Shown here: in pieces, positions 28,110 to 41,385 of the stretch
Layout: every line of letters begins with the position of its first letter
Position numbering within the stretch: the first letter of the stretch is position 1
DNA from: Todiramphus chloris collaris
Taxonomy: Eukaryota; Chordata; Aves; Coraciiformes; Alcedinidae
Direction: 5' to 3'
Length of the DNA stretch: 64,000 nt
Assembly (NCBI GenBank): GCA_025345505.1
Contig: JANVCC010000185.1
Span: forward strand, 329,757-393,756
Notes under the pieces: model-generated
The model's database searches: none
Seen by the model: the letters and a program-made list of their open reading frames with translations, nothing else
Told to the model about the DNA's origin: nothing
Translations under genes and position numbers: made by a program

Positions 28110-31100
28110 AGAGCCCCCCTTGCACTCTTTTAACTCCAGTGCTCACTGTTTGGCGATACCTCCTTGGAGCCTCTGCTGCATTTTGTACAAAAAAAATTAA
28201 CTGGATGCCAGCAGCAGCAGCCCCAGTCAGCACTTCAGCTCCTGAAGCTTATTTGAAGTGTCTGCCTAGCAGCGAGTGCCCCAAACATGCCGGAGACACA
28301 GCTACTCTTTTCTTGCTTAGCAACATCAAACTGGCCCAGAGGCAAAGGTAAATCTTAAGCAGAATAAGGGAGTTAAGAAAGAGCAACACTGAAGCCGTGT
28401 CATGGACAGCAGAGATTCTCTGGGAAAATTTACAAGACGTGGCTGGCAGCCTAGAAAGGAATAGCACTCAGTTTCGCTGGTAGCTCTCTGTCAAATATTT
28501 GGAAATGTCTTTCCGAGTCCCACACTTTTTCAGTCTGATTCAAGCATCAGTGTGAAGTGCTGGCTGCACTCAACTCACATCAGCCAGGACTATTAATCCC
28601 CTGCTTTCAGGAGCTCTGTCCATCCCCAGAAATGAAATCCACAACATGAAAAGCCCATTCATTTCCAAGAACGCTGATCACTCTGCATCCTTCAGAGACT
28701 CACAATAAATGGTACCGAATGCTCTTGTGTACTCAGGAAAACCCTGTCAGGTCTTAGGCAGCTGCAGTAACTACTGTCAGTTGCTGCTTTATATTACACC
28801 TTATACCGCAAGGGTCACTGTGATGTAATTAGGGGCCGACAGAGAATGTGATCAGATTTAAGGGCAGACTCCAGCCATGAATATATGCTGCCTTCTTTCA
28901 CTGAAGCATTTGGGGGCCTCTAACATGTCCTAATGTGTAATTTCCAAAGACAAATCACATTTCTTGTGTCTCTTACCTGATACCCGGTAATTTGGAGAAA
29001 GAAGGATGTACTTTGCCTAATGAATTTGTATTCCATTTTAAGTAAAGACCTTCATTTACCCTCTGCACAAGGACAAGTGTTACAAACTTTACGGAGCATC
29101 TCTAGGCTGTGCCTTGTCACAAATAAACATCACCAGCAGAATCATTCAAAACAACCTAAATTCATCACAACTTCCCCAGAAATACTCTAGAGTAGATGAC
29201 ATATAATTTATGTAAGGACTAGAGAGGCTGGACTGCAAGATGCTGAAGATGAAGAGTTTCTTAGGTGGGATTCTGGGTCCCACAGCCCCTCTCCTCACTG
29301 CTTCTGCTGGGCCTCATGGAGAGACCGCTCCTGTGTACAGAAATGCTAATTCCTCCTGGGAGCATTTCAATTATGGGGACCTCTCCAGGAATATATTTTC
29401 TTTAAAGCAAAAAGCCACAATGCTGAGAATAAGCTTGCAACATTTTCAGCACATCTGGTTGAGAACAGCCGGAGAGGCAGTGTTCAGCACACACTTCTTC
29501 ATCCTTGTGCTTGAGGTTTGTCAGCTATTGGTGGGGCTCCAGGGGGCTGGAGAAGGGAGCAGCAACTTGTGAGGGAGGCGTTTCTCAAACTCCCACAGAG
29601 CTGACTTGAGAGAATGCAGAATCCTCTGCAGCAAACAAATGAAACTCCAACAACTTCATACCGAAAACTTCCCAGCAAAGTGAGGATAACAATTCCCTAA
29701 GCCCATGAGATTTATATACAGAGGTCAAGCTGTAAAGTGTGCATATGTACGTTCTGCATTACACACCTGTGCCATGTCACATGAAATGAGCTATCCTATG
29801 GAACCACTGGCTTAGCCATTTTGAAGACATGCATTCATCCCAGTGCACTTTAAGAACATAGAAATACAAGAGGAGCTCAGCACAATGGTGCACTTAACAA
29901 TACTTCTATCTATTTCGACAGTTTTTACCAGGCCCAGAGACATTCCTTATTAAATGAATAATCCCTCTCTCACCACAGAATCAGCCAACATGTAAGAAAC
30001 TTTTCTCCATGTCTAATTTTCTGCTGAAGATAGAACTACAACGAATCTACCGAATTTTGCTTGGTGTGCACAGTCTGTTATCTCCACCAGTGTCTGACCT
30101 TTTGTAAATGTGGTCCAACATGACCTTTTACTGTTATTGCAGCAGTAAATGCAGTTTTTCAAGGAATTCTCACTGGAGCATGTTTTACATTAGTAGTTGG
30201 TTTGCATCAGAAAATCCAACTTCTCTGCTGTGTAGGGTTTATTAACACAGCTATCTCTATAGAGATGTACAATTTTATATGAACCTTATATGAAATCAGC
30301 GTTGTTATCATCAAGCAGCACCTTTCAATGGGCAATGCAGCTGTCCAAACACTGCCTGTTGTACCTGGGCAGCATATAGGTACCTGTTTGCTCTCTTCCA
30401 GCAGAATACACAGAGGTAATTCTTCTGGATTTCACCACCGTCCCTTGTTTTACGCTTTATAGTCAACTTCTCAGGAAATCAGAGAAAGGTATTATTTCCC
30501 AACAAAAATATCTGTCATCTGATCATGGCTGGCAGCTTCAACCTTCCCCCCATTCCCCCAGACAAGTGCTTTTGTTTAATGTCTCCTTGTGGGCGTGTGT
30601 TTTATACTAGCAAAGTGTAACAGGGTTTCTTTTGGATAAAGTATATCCAACCATTGCTTGTTGAAACCTCACACCATCCTTTGTCTCATAATGAAGCTGG
30701 ACTTATTGGTTGCCCAATAGAGAAAAGTAAAAAAACCCCACAAAACCAGAAAAAGGCTACACATGGATTCTTTGTGTGAAAATCAGACTCCCAACAGATC
30801 AAAATGCCAGTCCAGAACCAACTCAGCTGACCCAGGTAAGGGACTCTCTCATAACTTGGAAGCACACTCAGAAGTTACCAAACCCAGAAAACAACAGTAA
30901 CATGAAAAGAACAGTGTTTGGATCCTAATGGTTTTTTAAGAGTTCCGGTACTGGGAAAAACAGATCTGCAAAAGACCAAGATCAAAAATCAGACAGCAGT
31001 GCCCCAGACCCTCCTCACCACACCTTCCTTCCTGCATCCAACTGTGCAGACTTGTCCACGCTAATCCACATATTCAAAAATGGGCACAGAATTTATGTCT

Positions 31101-34100
31101 TCATGGTGCACTTTTTAGATAGCTCTTTGAGATACAGATCTCAGCAAGATGACAGACCTGTTAAACTACTAGAGTTGCAATCTCATTTGGAATACATACA
31201 TGCATTTTTATTTCCAAATTATGTCAGAACTGGGAGAAAGACTGTGCAGGTCCTGTATTTAATAGCACATCAGAAATCAACATTTGCCAAGTACAAGGCT
31301 CTGGAAATAAGTTGAAATACCAAGACTGTGTGCAATAGTCATCTGTAAGGAACTCCTGAGTTGGTCAAGAAAAGTTCACATCCCTTTCTGAGTAAGTGCA
31401 GGGTGAACAGATTAACTGTGTGCCTTCCTGAATGAGCTCTCAATGACAAACATTACTGAATTTAGGAGAAGACTATCATGAAAGCTACCGATGATCTCAC
31501 CAGAAATCGTACATACCGAGGAGTCTTGGGAGGTAGCGGAAAACATGAAACAAAAAGGGGAGCCCCTGATTCAGATACCATGAAGATGCAAACAGCTCAG
31601 TGCAAGGCTGTGCATTTGCACTTGAAAGCTGGTGCACACCAGATAACAATCTTCTTTAAGTTTCCATCACTTGTCAATTCATGAAAAACTAGTAACAGCT
31701 TGTCAGTAACTTTCAACAAAAGCCCTAGCCTTTCTTGATAAGGCTCTGCTCCTGATTTTCTTAAATCTTCTTATAGTAAAGATTAGGATTCACCTATAAA
31801 TGCAAAAAGATGTGATTACAGTGGTTTCTGAAGTAACACAGAGATGCAGCAGTGAATCTCACACAGCTCATGGTGTTCTGCTTCCTGGCACTGAAGATGC
31901 ACTCTGGAGCAGGAAGGTGGCCCCAGAGCAGAACTGTGCAGCCTCTACACGCATGAAAATGGGAACATTTTTGCCATACTATGGGGAGATCACAAAGGTG
32001 AGGAAAAAAGTGTGGAGGCTGGGTTTGGAGGGGTTTTTTTGCTATTGTTTTGAGGTGTGCACATTTTTCTTCTGTTTTGCCCCTTTGGGAGACAGCATGG
32101 ACTTGACGTGCTGCTGTTCTGTTTGCAAAGAAACAATGCCCTTACTGTCAGTATTTGCTGAATGCAGAGAAAGGGAGGAAGGGGCAGTTCTGCTTTTCTG
32201 TGTCAGAGAACTTCAACACAGATGTGATACTTCAGGACCTTCAGAGCACCCTGCCAAGGGTGATGATAGCTTACATTAAAGTCAAGCTGCATGGAGAGAG
32301 AGAGCACCTATACAGCAGTGACTTACACTCTCACTTTAGGAAGGAGCAGGGGCTCTGCCTAGAAATACTAAGAGGAAATAAATAGGGAAATGAAATTTTA
32401 GTTTAGTTCAGGAGGAGAAACAAGAGACAGCCCCTTGTATTGTATCATATATTACACTATCTATATAGTTTTCAGACACATCCATAGTGTGCTTAATTGT
32501 GCACTTTTGCAGACTGCAAAAGACAGATCTGTAACTTTGGAGCATTTACGTACACATGCATATATACATTGCAGTGAGTCCTGCGCTGGTAACTGCACAG
32601 AACAGCACAGATCTCCCAGGTCCACAGCACCCTGCAAACCCCCAGCCATTCTGCAGCGGTGCCCGTGGGCTCACTGGGGCAGGCTGCCCTGCAAGGCTAC
32701 TGGGTAGGGATTCTCCTAGTCCTACACCTCTCTCATTAAATGCTCACAGAAGATATTTCTTTACTGCCCTTTATTTAAGGATCACCTGCCACACCCCAGG
32801 CAGGCACAAGGGCAAAGGTGTGACTTTTCCAATTTCTGCTGTTTATTTATTATTTATTATCAACTCCTTACAGCCACACCAAACTTTCTCATCCCCGCAG
32901 TGTCCCCTCCTGCCTTGCAGCCCAGCTATAGGGCACTGTGCTCTGATGCAGTGTGTACCTCCCGTTCGCTGCATGCTCTTTGCCTGGCTTTTCCACGTAT
33001 ACTCTAAGTTCTTCATGACAGCAACTTTCTGCTCTCCTGTGCTGTACGGCACAGAGCACAGCCAGCCAGCATCTCTTTTGTATTAACCATGACTAAGGGC
33101 ACTGATCTAACCCAGCAGAGAGTGTGGGAAAACCAAGCTGTGGAAGCAGGACTGTGCTCGGAGCTGGGGAAGGGCTGGAGGAGCTGTGCCGGAGCCCGTC
33201 CCGCTGGCTGCAGCACCAGGCCAGCTTCCTTTCCCCTGCTGAGCCACAACTGGGCCCTCTGACAGTTAGAGAGAAGCAGGCTTACGGCTCCTGTAGTTTC
33301 CTTGCTTATTATATAAACTGACTTTGGTCATCAGCTGCCAATTGGCAGAAACAGCATAGGGTAAATATACACGGAGCTGAACATCAAGCCCAGAAGTGTC
33401 ATTTAGCCCTGTGGTTTCTTTTGCTCCCACACACACTTCAGTATTTGACATTTCACAGAATGTCTCGGTCAAGACTATCACCTAACTGCAGTAATCTCTT
33501 GGTTAAGAGTGAATTCTTGGCAAAGCTTCAAGCTCTGATCGTTTCAACCGAATCCAACTACAAGAGAACAACTACCTTTAAAAAGATGTCATTTCTTACA
33601 GCAGGGCCATTCCTGCCACCCCATGAAGCTTACCTGCCACATCCTCTAAGTCCGTCCTGTAGATGACCCACAGCAGCCCTTGGAATTTCACTGGATTTGT
33701 GGTTCCCATGAAAACGACCAAACTCTGGACAATTTTGTGCATAAGGCAGACTTTTACCTGGCAGTAACTCAGTAAACAACTTTGTAAATCTGAAAACAGT
33801 AATAAAATTGAAAGTAGCAAAATATGTTTCTTGCACCCAAGACATTGCCTTCTCTCATATTTTTGAAGCAATTTTTTCCAATTTATTTTTTGTCTATCTT
33901 ACATTATCTGAAAGTGACATAAGCTAGCCATTAATATTTTATTAGACTTGGCATTATGCAAATTAGAAAGTTTGGACTTAACCATAAATCAGCTCTCAGC
34001 CCCCAGGAGGACTGCTCACATGATTTCCCACCTACTAAACACTGACGTTCAGCATTCTTCTGCTCTGGAGGAGATGAACACAATCCCTGACTTGACCCTG

Positions 34101-36030
34101 TACATATAGAGGGAATGAGGTAGGTTAGGGCTTTAAAAGCCAGCCCAGAGAGCAGTCCTCATTTGGCTGCTGCTGCAAGCATAACTATTTTTAAAAACAT
34201 TTCAGTGTGACGTATCGAAAAGAGATATGAACACTGTTTATAAGATTTCCACGCTCTGAAGCGGTGATTTTGATTGGGCTTATAGCACTGTAGTGGTTTA
34301 CTTCAGCAATCCTGCACACCCATCTCACAAAATAAAGGGGAAATCCATAGCTGAAGGCAGACTGAAACGCTGAACTCAAAAGTCTTCAGACTTGCCTGTT
34401 CCTCTCCACAGTGTACGAACATGAAACAGAGCACCAAGTGCAAGTAGAGCCCTGCGTTAACCATCCAAATACGCCTCCTGATCCAAAAGCGAAGGAAACA
34501 AAAAGGTATTTCTTAGAGAACTCTTAAAATGATTATTACTTGCAGCACATAGCTTATTTGCAACTACCAAACACTACAGGCTGGAATGAATCTCCAAGCT
34601 CTTCTTTTCGTTACCCACCAGAATCAGAAGTATGATATGCTTAATTTAAACCATATTTCTCCAGCCTCTAAGTGGTTTAACACAGCTCAAAAGCTTGTCA
34701 CCCTGTAGAAAACAATTTTTTCTATGAAAAATTCACAAGCTCAAATACACAAATTGAAAAAAATAAATTATGAATGTGTTCTTCCCAATACGTACATTCT
34801 TACTTTAATACACATTTTCTCAAGCCCGTGGCAGACTTTCTATACAGCACGTTACGGCGTAGCAAGATGCATTTGCTACAGGTATGTAACGTAAAACTGT
34901 TTGTAAGAAACATCCTAAACATGTCCCTTGCTGTAAATGTGACATCTTTACAGCATATGCCTAGTAAATGAAAGCCCTGGGAAAAGGAGGAAAGTCAGGA
35001 TACCTCCCATATAACTGATTGTAAATTCTTGGGCACCAGGTTTATATTCTTAATAACCTACTAGTTAGACTTAGTGTGTCTGTTCCATCTAAGTCAATTT
35101 AAATGAGGTGTACCAGATACAGTACATAAAGTGTTTCATACTTGTGGAGATATGTTTAACTATTGTTTCTTTAGGAAAATCTAATAGCTAGCTCCATTTA
35201 ATCACTGTCAGATGTTCTACATGTTGCAAGTGGTAACTTCCTTGACACAAACTGCTTTTAATCAGGAATCTCCAACATATCTTGCATACATCTCAAACTG
35301 ACTTTTGTGATACATTAAAAGCTTTTTATAGTATTTATTTTTTGGTTACATTATCCTGGTTTACTTTTTGCTTTACTGGGTACTTAAGAAAAAAAAACCC
35401 TATAAGGTAAATTTTTCTTTCTCTGGAAAAGGCAATGAATTCCATGGGGTTTCATAAAAATTAAAACCCAAATGCAACACCCCCCACCTCCCCCTTCCAC
35501 AAGCTCTCACTGCGCTTACTTGGAGTCTGGGTTAATACAATCAATTCTGTCACACTGGTGCAAACCCAGCCTGGAGTCCAGTGCAGTGTTACTGTTCTCC
35601 CTGATCTCTATGGTTGTTTGTAAACACATCTTGTCTGAGAGCATGTGGATGGAGCACTGATAATAAGAGCCTTCAAGCTATGTTCTTTAACTTCTCTGAC
35701 TCTAGAAAGGCAATCAAAGCCACCCCCCAATGTGTGATTAAATATACGCAGGGGATAATCTCACCACCAAAAAGCTGGAGAAAAGGTGGTGTTGAGACTG
35801 GTTTGAAGTGGCCTCCTTAATAGAAAAGGACGGTCCCTTTCTGTGTACATCATGATTTGCTTTGGGATTTCTGTTGTGCCCCGTAAGCCTACAGGATATT
35901 ACAGCAGCTTTTGTGTCGCTGGTGACCCAGCTGTTCATTATTGAAAAATTCCACTGCTTGATGCTGAGGGCAGGAAGGCTGACCCCTCATCTTATGGACG
36001 TTACTATCTTTCAAAAGATACAGGATTAAA
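28110..36030. other. Intron 2 stretch, no gene
   Basis: About 8 kb of AT-rich intronic DNA. Open frames up to 176 codons are present but lack any recognisable domain. A perfect POU octamer ATGCAAAT (33956-33963) overlaps an AATTAG core, in an AT-rich strip at about 33890-34000. Octamers also occur by chance at roughly this frequency. No repeat family is recognised. Confidence 0.6.
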
Positions 36031-36039
36031 GGGCCGAGC

Positions 36040-36400
36040 AAAATCTGGAGGAAAGCTATGTCTGGTTTTCTGTGTTTTCGTTGTCTTTCGCTGTATTGGC
36101 CCGGAGAGGGATGTTTGTATAGGATTTAATTAGTTGGAATCAGGCTGAGATTATTGTTGAGACTATTTACTCAGCAAATCTCCAGTCTGAGCCGGAGCTC
36201 GAAATGAGTCTGAATAAGAAAATTGAGGAGTGCTCAGTCTTACTGCTCGTATTCTGTAACGAGCAGTGAGACACGGATGTGAAGGGTCTGATCATGTGAG
36301 GTGCTGAATGCCCTTCGTTCCCACTGGGATCAATACTGCATGGGGGGAACTACCATTATATCACATGATTGAGCCTTAATCAGCTATAAATAGCAAGTGG
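36040..36400. promoter_or_regulatory. Candidate enhancer with inverted repeats, M-box pair and MEF2 site
   Basis: ACTGCTCGT (36242-36250) and ACGAGCAGT (36259-36267) form a perfect 9-bp inverted repeat with an 8-nt loop. ATCATGTGA (36291-36299) and TCACATGAT (36361-36369) are exact reverse complements and contain CATGTG/CACATG E-box (M-box-like) cores. CTATAAATAG (36384-36393) fits the MEF2 consensus YTAWWWWTAR. TTTAATTAGTTGG precedes them at about 36126. The density of ordered motifs is suggestive, but binding is not shown. Confidence 0.35.
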
Positions 36401-39056
36401 GAAGATCACAAAAGCCCCTGTGGTTTAAGAACAACATTTACTGCATTCTCTTGGGGAGCTTGGCTATAACACTAGTGCATGATACAGCACAAGAAGCAAT
36501 AAAAGGCGTGTTGTTAGCACTGCTACAGTTGTGAGGATCCAGTCATTCCATATAGATCAACTTTATAACTAAAAAAGTTAGGAATATGATTTTTTTTTTT
36601 ACATATTTGTTTTTTAAATTAAAGCATCGAGTTTTGGACGTGAGACTCTGGACCCATGAGCTTCAGTGGAAAAAACTACATTGCAGCTTCTAGATAGTAG
36701 TAGGTATGTAGGTAGCTGGAAGTGGAAGCTGTGGGGCAACCTATATGGGAGAACACAAGGAACACAATTCTGCAGAAGGACAGGAGCATTTGAGAACACA
36801 GCCAATTTGCATTCCCCTGGTTTGGGAGGGAGGAGACTCTGGCAAGGAACTCCCCAGGAGTCACATCTTAAATTCCTCAATAATTCAAGGCTCTGAGCTC
36901 TCTGCATTTCAAAGAGAGGGCAGTCACTCCTTTAGGAAAGGTCTGTAATGGCCAATAAGCTGCTGTTTGTACAATAACACAGGTATTTCAGTCACCATGT
37001 GCAAATGCAGAGATACTGATGTACTTTCTGGGGCTCTGGAGGGAGCAGAAGTGGTCCTTCCATCTACCCTTCCGACAGTGCTCCTCTGTGCAAGAATTCA
37101 GGTGGAAAGCCACTGCAACACACATAGTTATTGGACTACATTTCCTTGTAGGAGGACCTCTACCAAAATTATGAACAGCTGCTTGCAGATGCAAGTGGTC
37201 ATTGTCCAGTGTATTACAGGAGGCATTAAGATTGTTAGAAAGGAGAAAAACAGATGAGCTCCCCTTAGCAAGGCACAATCCTCATCAAAAAAATCACACC
37301 CTGTGATTTATTAGGCTGGAAATCTTGATGACGACCCAGAGCTATCTGCCAGGACCTCGTGTCTTGAACACTACACAAGTCCAACAGTATTACTGCAGCA
37401 ACATCCCATCATTTGATGAGAGTGCACAGAAACCAAATGACTCCTGCCACGCAGGAGGATGCTTAAGGTGAGGTGGCTGTTGCTCTGGTAGCACTGGTTA
37501 CTATGGCATGAACCTGGCCCTGCCTGCGAGGGGACGGGATGTTCTGCAGGCATGTTGGTCTGCAGATGTTACCATTCATGAATCTGCTCTCTGCAGAGGT
37601 GAAAAGCCCTTCCCGGAGGCACAAGGCCCCTTGTTGCCTGGCTGCACTACTTCAGTCCAAATAATATTGTTTTAAAGTCACATTTGCCAGACTGAAGAGT
37701 AACAGATACAGAGAAAGCAAACACACGAACTCCAGCAGATCCTCACCAAGTCAGACATCAGAGACCGCCTGTTTAAAAAGACAAAAGCATGCTGTGACCC
37801 ACACCTCAGAGCAAAAGGCAGTAGGCACACTGAACATCTCCTCAACTACTGGAAAATTAAAATAGAGCAAGGAAATCGAGGAAAAATCAGGGCTGCTCTC
37901 AGATCCAAGCTCTGACTTTTACCAGTTTTGAGCAAACTCTTAGCACTGGCTCAAACGGCTTTCTGTGAGCAAGTGTGTTGTCAGCATTTTTCCTTTAAAG
38001 ACATACAACTTAAAGTAAAAGAATAAAGCCAGACTGAGATTCACGCTGCAGCTTTCTTTCACTCCCCCACACTTTGGTAAATTACTGATGTTGATGTATT
38101 AGTCAGCTCTGCAAGCTGTGGGCAAATGACTCCAACAGCAGAGGTTTACACTGCCAGGAAAGAGGACAGGATGGACCTCTCCAGCGCTGGGGGTGTGGAT
38201 CCTGCCCCTGAGCAAGGCAGAAAGGCATCTTATCTGTAGCTGCTGTGTATGGCTGGGAACTTCCCCAGCCCTTTGCCAACTGTTCTCAACATGCCTGACG
38301 GATCACAGGGCCTAAGGAAATTATTGCCATGTTTATATTACATGGTTATATTATCTGCCTGCAGAAAACATAGCCCCCTTGTGCACTCAGATCCTTCTCC
38401 CTAAAGAAAGGAAGAGAATTTGAATAGAATAGTCTGAATAGCAGGCAAGATGCAACAGACAATGAACAGAAAAACCTCTTTGAAATATTTTGCTAGTGAT
38501 CTTGTATGAAATGGCAAGTATACATTCCTCCCTGAAACACGCTATGAGCTTTCGTAAATAAAGCTTTTTCTGAAAGTTAATATTTTACAAAGTTTCAAGT
38601 ATGGAGGAAGGGCTGCATGGCTCAGCCCACAGACAGAAATCCCTGGGCAGAGGCTGCCCGGGGGACGAAGGGCAGTGCAGGCAGCCACATCTCACACTGG
38701 TGCCTGCTGGGTCGGGGGTCCATGCATGGTCCCAACAGCCACGTTCGGCTTGGCATCCACCCAGGAAGGCAGCACCGCAGTGGCCCTGGCTGCAGGGGAA
38801 AGTGCAGGCTGTGAATCCAGTGCTGTGGCTGTGTGGTCTTCATCAGATGACCAGGAAAGCACTGCAGTAAACGTTCATCTGCTTGGCTTTGCAGCCACGC
38901 TTGCTCCTTTGTTGAGCCGACACGCACAGAACGCTGGCTGAAGGCACCCGGGATGCCCCGCTCTGCCCATTGTGAGCCCCTCACCGCTCAGCCACAGCCA
39001 CACACACCGAGCCGTGTCACCAAGAGATAATGAAGCCCTTCCCCCTCTTTTTATCT

Positions 39057-39074
39057 TCTCTCTCTCTCTCTCTC
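39057..39074 (+). repeat. (TC)9 microsatellite
   Basis: Nine TC units inside a longer pyrimidine-rich strip (about 39040-39090). On the gene strand it reads as GA repeats, which can bind GAGA-like or other purine-tract factors. Confidence 0.85.
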
Positions 39075-40484
39075 CTTTCTCCTTTTCACAAAGAGCAAAT
39101 GGATGGTTAAAAAGCCCTGATCTGATAGCTTCGTCCAAACTGCGTTGCACCTTGAGACAACTGACATCCAAGCTGTTGACAGCGTGATTTCCCTATCAGC
39201 TCATCCTCCCATGGAGAGCGACCAGGGCCAACATTTTTGGTGATTTATAAAGAAAACTGTTTTCACAGACAGAACATGAAAGACACAAGCTCTAGATTAC
39301 CACTAAGATTAGCATGCAAAAATGTATTTGAATTTCTGATCAGCAGGAGGCTTCAAAGGGACCAAGTGCAGATTAGCAGGTGTTACGTGAAAAAAAAAAA
39401 GAGAGAGCTTTTGTGCTACAAAGTTGCACGAGCAAAACAAATATGTCTTTCACTTTGAAGAGCTGGGGAGGAATTTGTGGCCATTGCCATGGAAACTCAA
39501 CAGGCCTTGCGCTGTAAAGCCAGATTTTGGAGACAGAACTGCTGTTATGTCTGTATGCTGCTGAATACAACGTGTCTTCATCAGAAGACTGGTGGGGAAA
39601 GTAAAATGACAACGTGACACCATTACGACACCTTTGTTTGCTTTAGCTGAATTTTCATTATCTGAAAAAGGAAAGAGCGCAGCAGGCACTTGCTTTCCGT
39701 AACTACATTTATTGGGGAAAAATTTAAAGGTTCATGGGACTGTGAGTATCACGAACACCTAGCTGAATTTTCTTGGTCGAGTTGGTCCCACACGAAAATT
39801 GTGTAGGGTCAGTTTTTGGCTCTATGTTTTTAAATTCTTTTTTCCACTTTTTTGAGTCATCTCATCTCTGCATTGTAACTGAATGGTGCTCATGCAAATC
39901 ACTGGGCCCTCATTAATTAGCAATGATCTCCAACTCAACCAAAGCAGCTGTCCGGAGAACACAGCACTGCTGTTCACACACGAACAGTCTGAGAGTGGGT
40001 GACCACACTCAAACTGTTACAGATCCAGGCCCCCAGGCCCTCCAAACGGTGCTTTGCTCTGGTGCTGGCAGCAGAGCAGCAGCTGCTGCAGCCTCCCAGG
40101 TTATCCCCATGCACCCGCCCTAGGTGCCATGGGCAGCTAAAATGTCCCCAGAAGGGACAGGGACAAGTCCTGCTCCAGGACACGGAGGGAACAGAAGAGA
40201 AAGAGAGCACAGCAAAATCAGGAGGTGGTGAGAAAGGTCCTCTCCAAGGGGCAGCGAGCATCAGCAGGACAACAGGTTCAGGCTGCGCTGCCGCTCATGC
40301 CTACGCGCATCTGCCTTCGGCTGCCCGGCATACCCGGCCCTGGTTACAGCTATTGCTTTATAAACAGAACACATCCACACTTAAAAAGCTAGTCCACCAC
40401 TAACTCATCACCATCAGCACACTTAAAACACACAATTAATTAACTGATGCCAAGATATTACACTTAAAGGTCACAGTATCTCAT

Positions 40485-40770
40485 GACAGGTTCCGCGATG
40501 CCGGGCAGCCTCTGCCAGCCACGCAGCCCGGCGGGACTGGCGCAGGGCTAACGAGGGGGCACCCCGCAGGAAACCGCTGCTGCTGCGGGCAAGGCCAACC
40601 CTGAGGCCACAGCCCTCACACTTCACCAACGCTGGAAAACGAGGAGGCTGTGAAGCAAAGGCAGAGGCTGTTGGATCCCCATCAGCCTGGACTCCTCTGC
40701 AGGGAGGCCGTGGCTGCCGACACCGCTGCCAGCGGCTGCCCTTGCAGCAGGCGAGGAGCGAGTGTAACAC
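40485..40770. promoter_or_regulatory. CpG-dense patch
   Basis: CpG-rich sequence (TTCCGCGATGCCGGG, CAGCCCGGCGGGACTGGCG, GCCGACACCGCTGCC) directly beyond the AATTAATTAA word at 40434-40443. Overlapping open frames on both strands reflect GC content. It was checked for LIM1 coding and none was found. Confidence 0.3.
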
Positions 40771-41329
40771 CTCGCACGGGGTGCAACACACGAAGGAAAC
40801 TAAACTATGGAAGACTGAAAAGGCAAACTTGAGAAATCCCTGCAGGGCTGAGGGTCAGCAGGGACAAACTGCAGTGCTCTGTCTGCTACGCTCACGTTTC
40901 CAGAGGATTCTGCCTCCAGGCACCTCTCTGAAGTGTGCTCAAGATTTTGTGCAATCCTCCCAGAGGATGTTTTACTTTGCGGGTTCCCTGGGGACTTTCT
41001 GGTTTTAGGGGGATTGGGGGGATGGGCTGAGGGAAATAATTATTAGGCTTGCTCTCTTTACAGCTGGCCTTCCAAGAAAACCCTGGGCAGAGGGATTTTT
41101 TTCAATGTGCACTACGTTAACCACAAGGCCAGTTCAGAGAGCCCTGGTAACACTGAGCAAAACTGGTTTCCTCGTTCTCAGACAGGACTGTCAAAAGATA
41201 CATCTTAGACACACCGGGTTTTGGTTAGTTTCTTCTTGTTGAAAATCAGAATTGTTATTTAAAAAAAAAAAAAAAATCCACCTTGGTTGAGTGTGAGCCT
41301 TACACAACACCTTGAAAAGCCCTACTGCA

Positions 41330-41385
41330 CTAAATTAAGGACATCTTCCAACCAAAAGAATTCTATAATTCTATATTCTGTATGA
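41330..41385 (+). mobile_element. CR1 LINE 3' end, truncated
   Basis: GGACATCTTCCAACCAAAAG is followed by ATTCTATA-ATTCTAT-ATTCTGTA (41360-41382). This is the signature end of chicken-repeat-1 retrotransposons: TTCCAACC, then imperfect 8-bp ATTCTRTG-type repeats. The element is in plus orientation, opposite to LMX1B. The 5' extent is unclear and the usual heavy 5' truncation is assumed. Confidence 0.65.

Larger units (their letters stand above)
36401..41329. other. Intron 2 stretch with short simple repeats, no gene
   Basis: Intronic DNA with alternating AT-rich and GC-moderate parts. A (TC)9 tract lies at 39057-39074. An AATTAATTAA palindromic word (40434-40443) precedes the CpG patch at about 40.5 kb. 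Open frames up to 134 codons show no domain. An A run lies near 41263-41277. Confidence 0.6.

Noticed and set aside
40545-40570. CTCF-like word GAGGGGGCACC
   Set aside because: At least three mismatches to the core consensus in the flanking positions. One weak hit in 64 kb is expected by chance.
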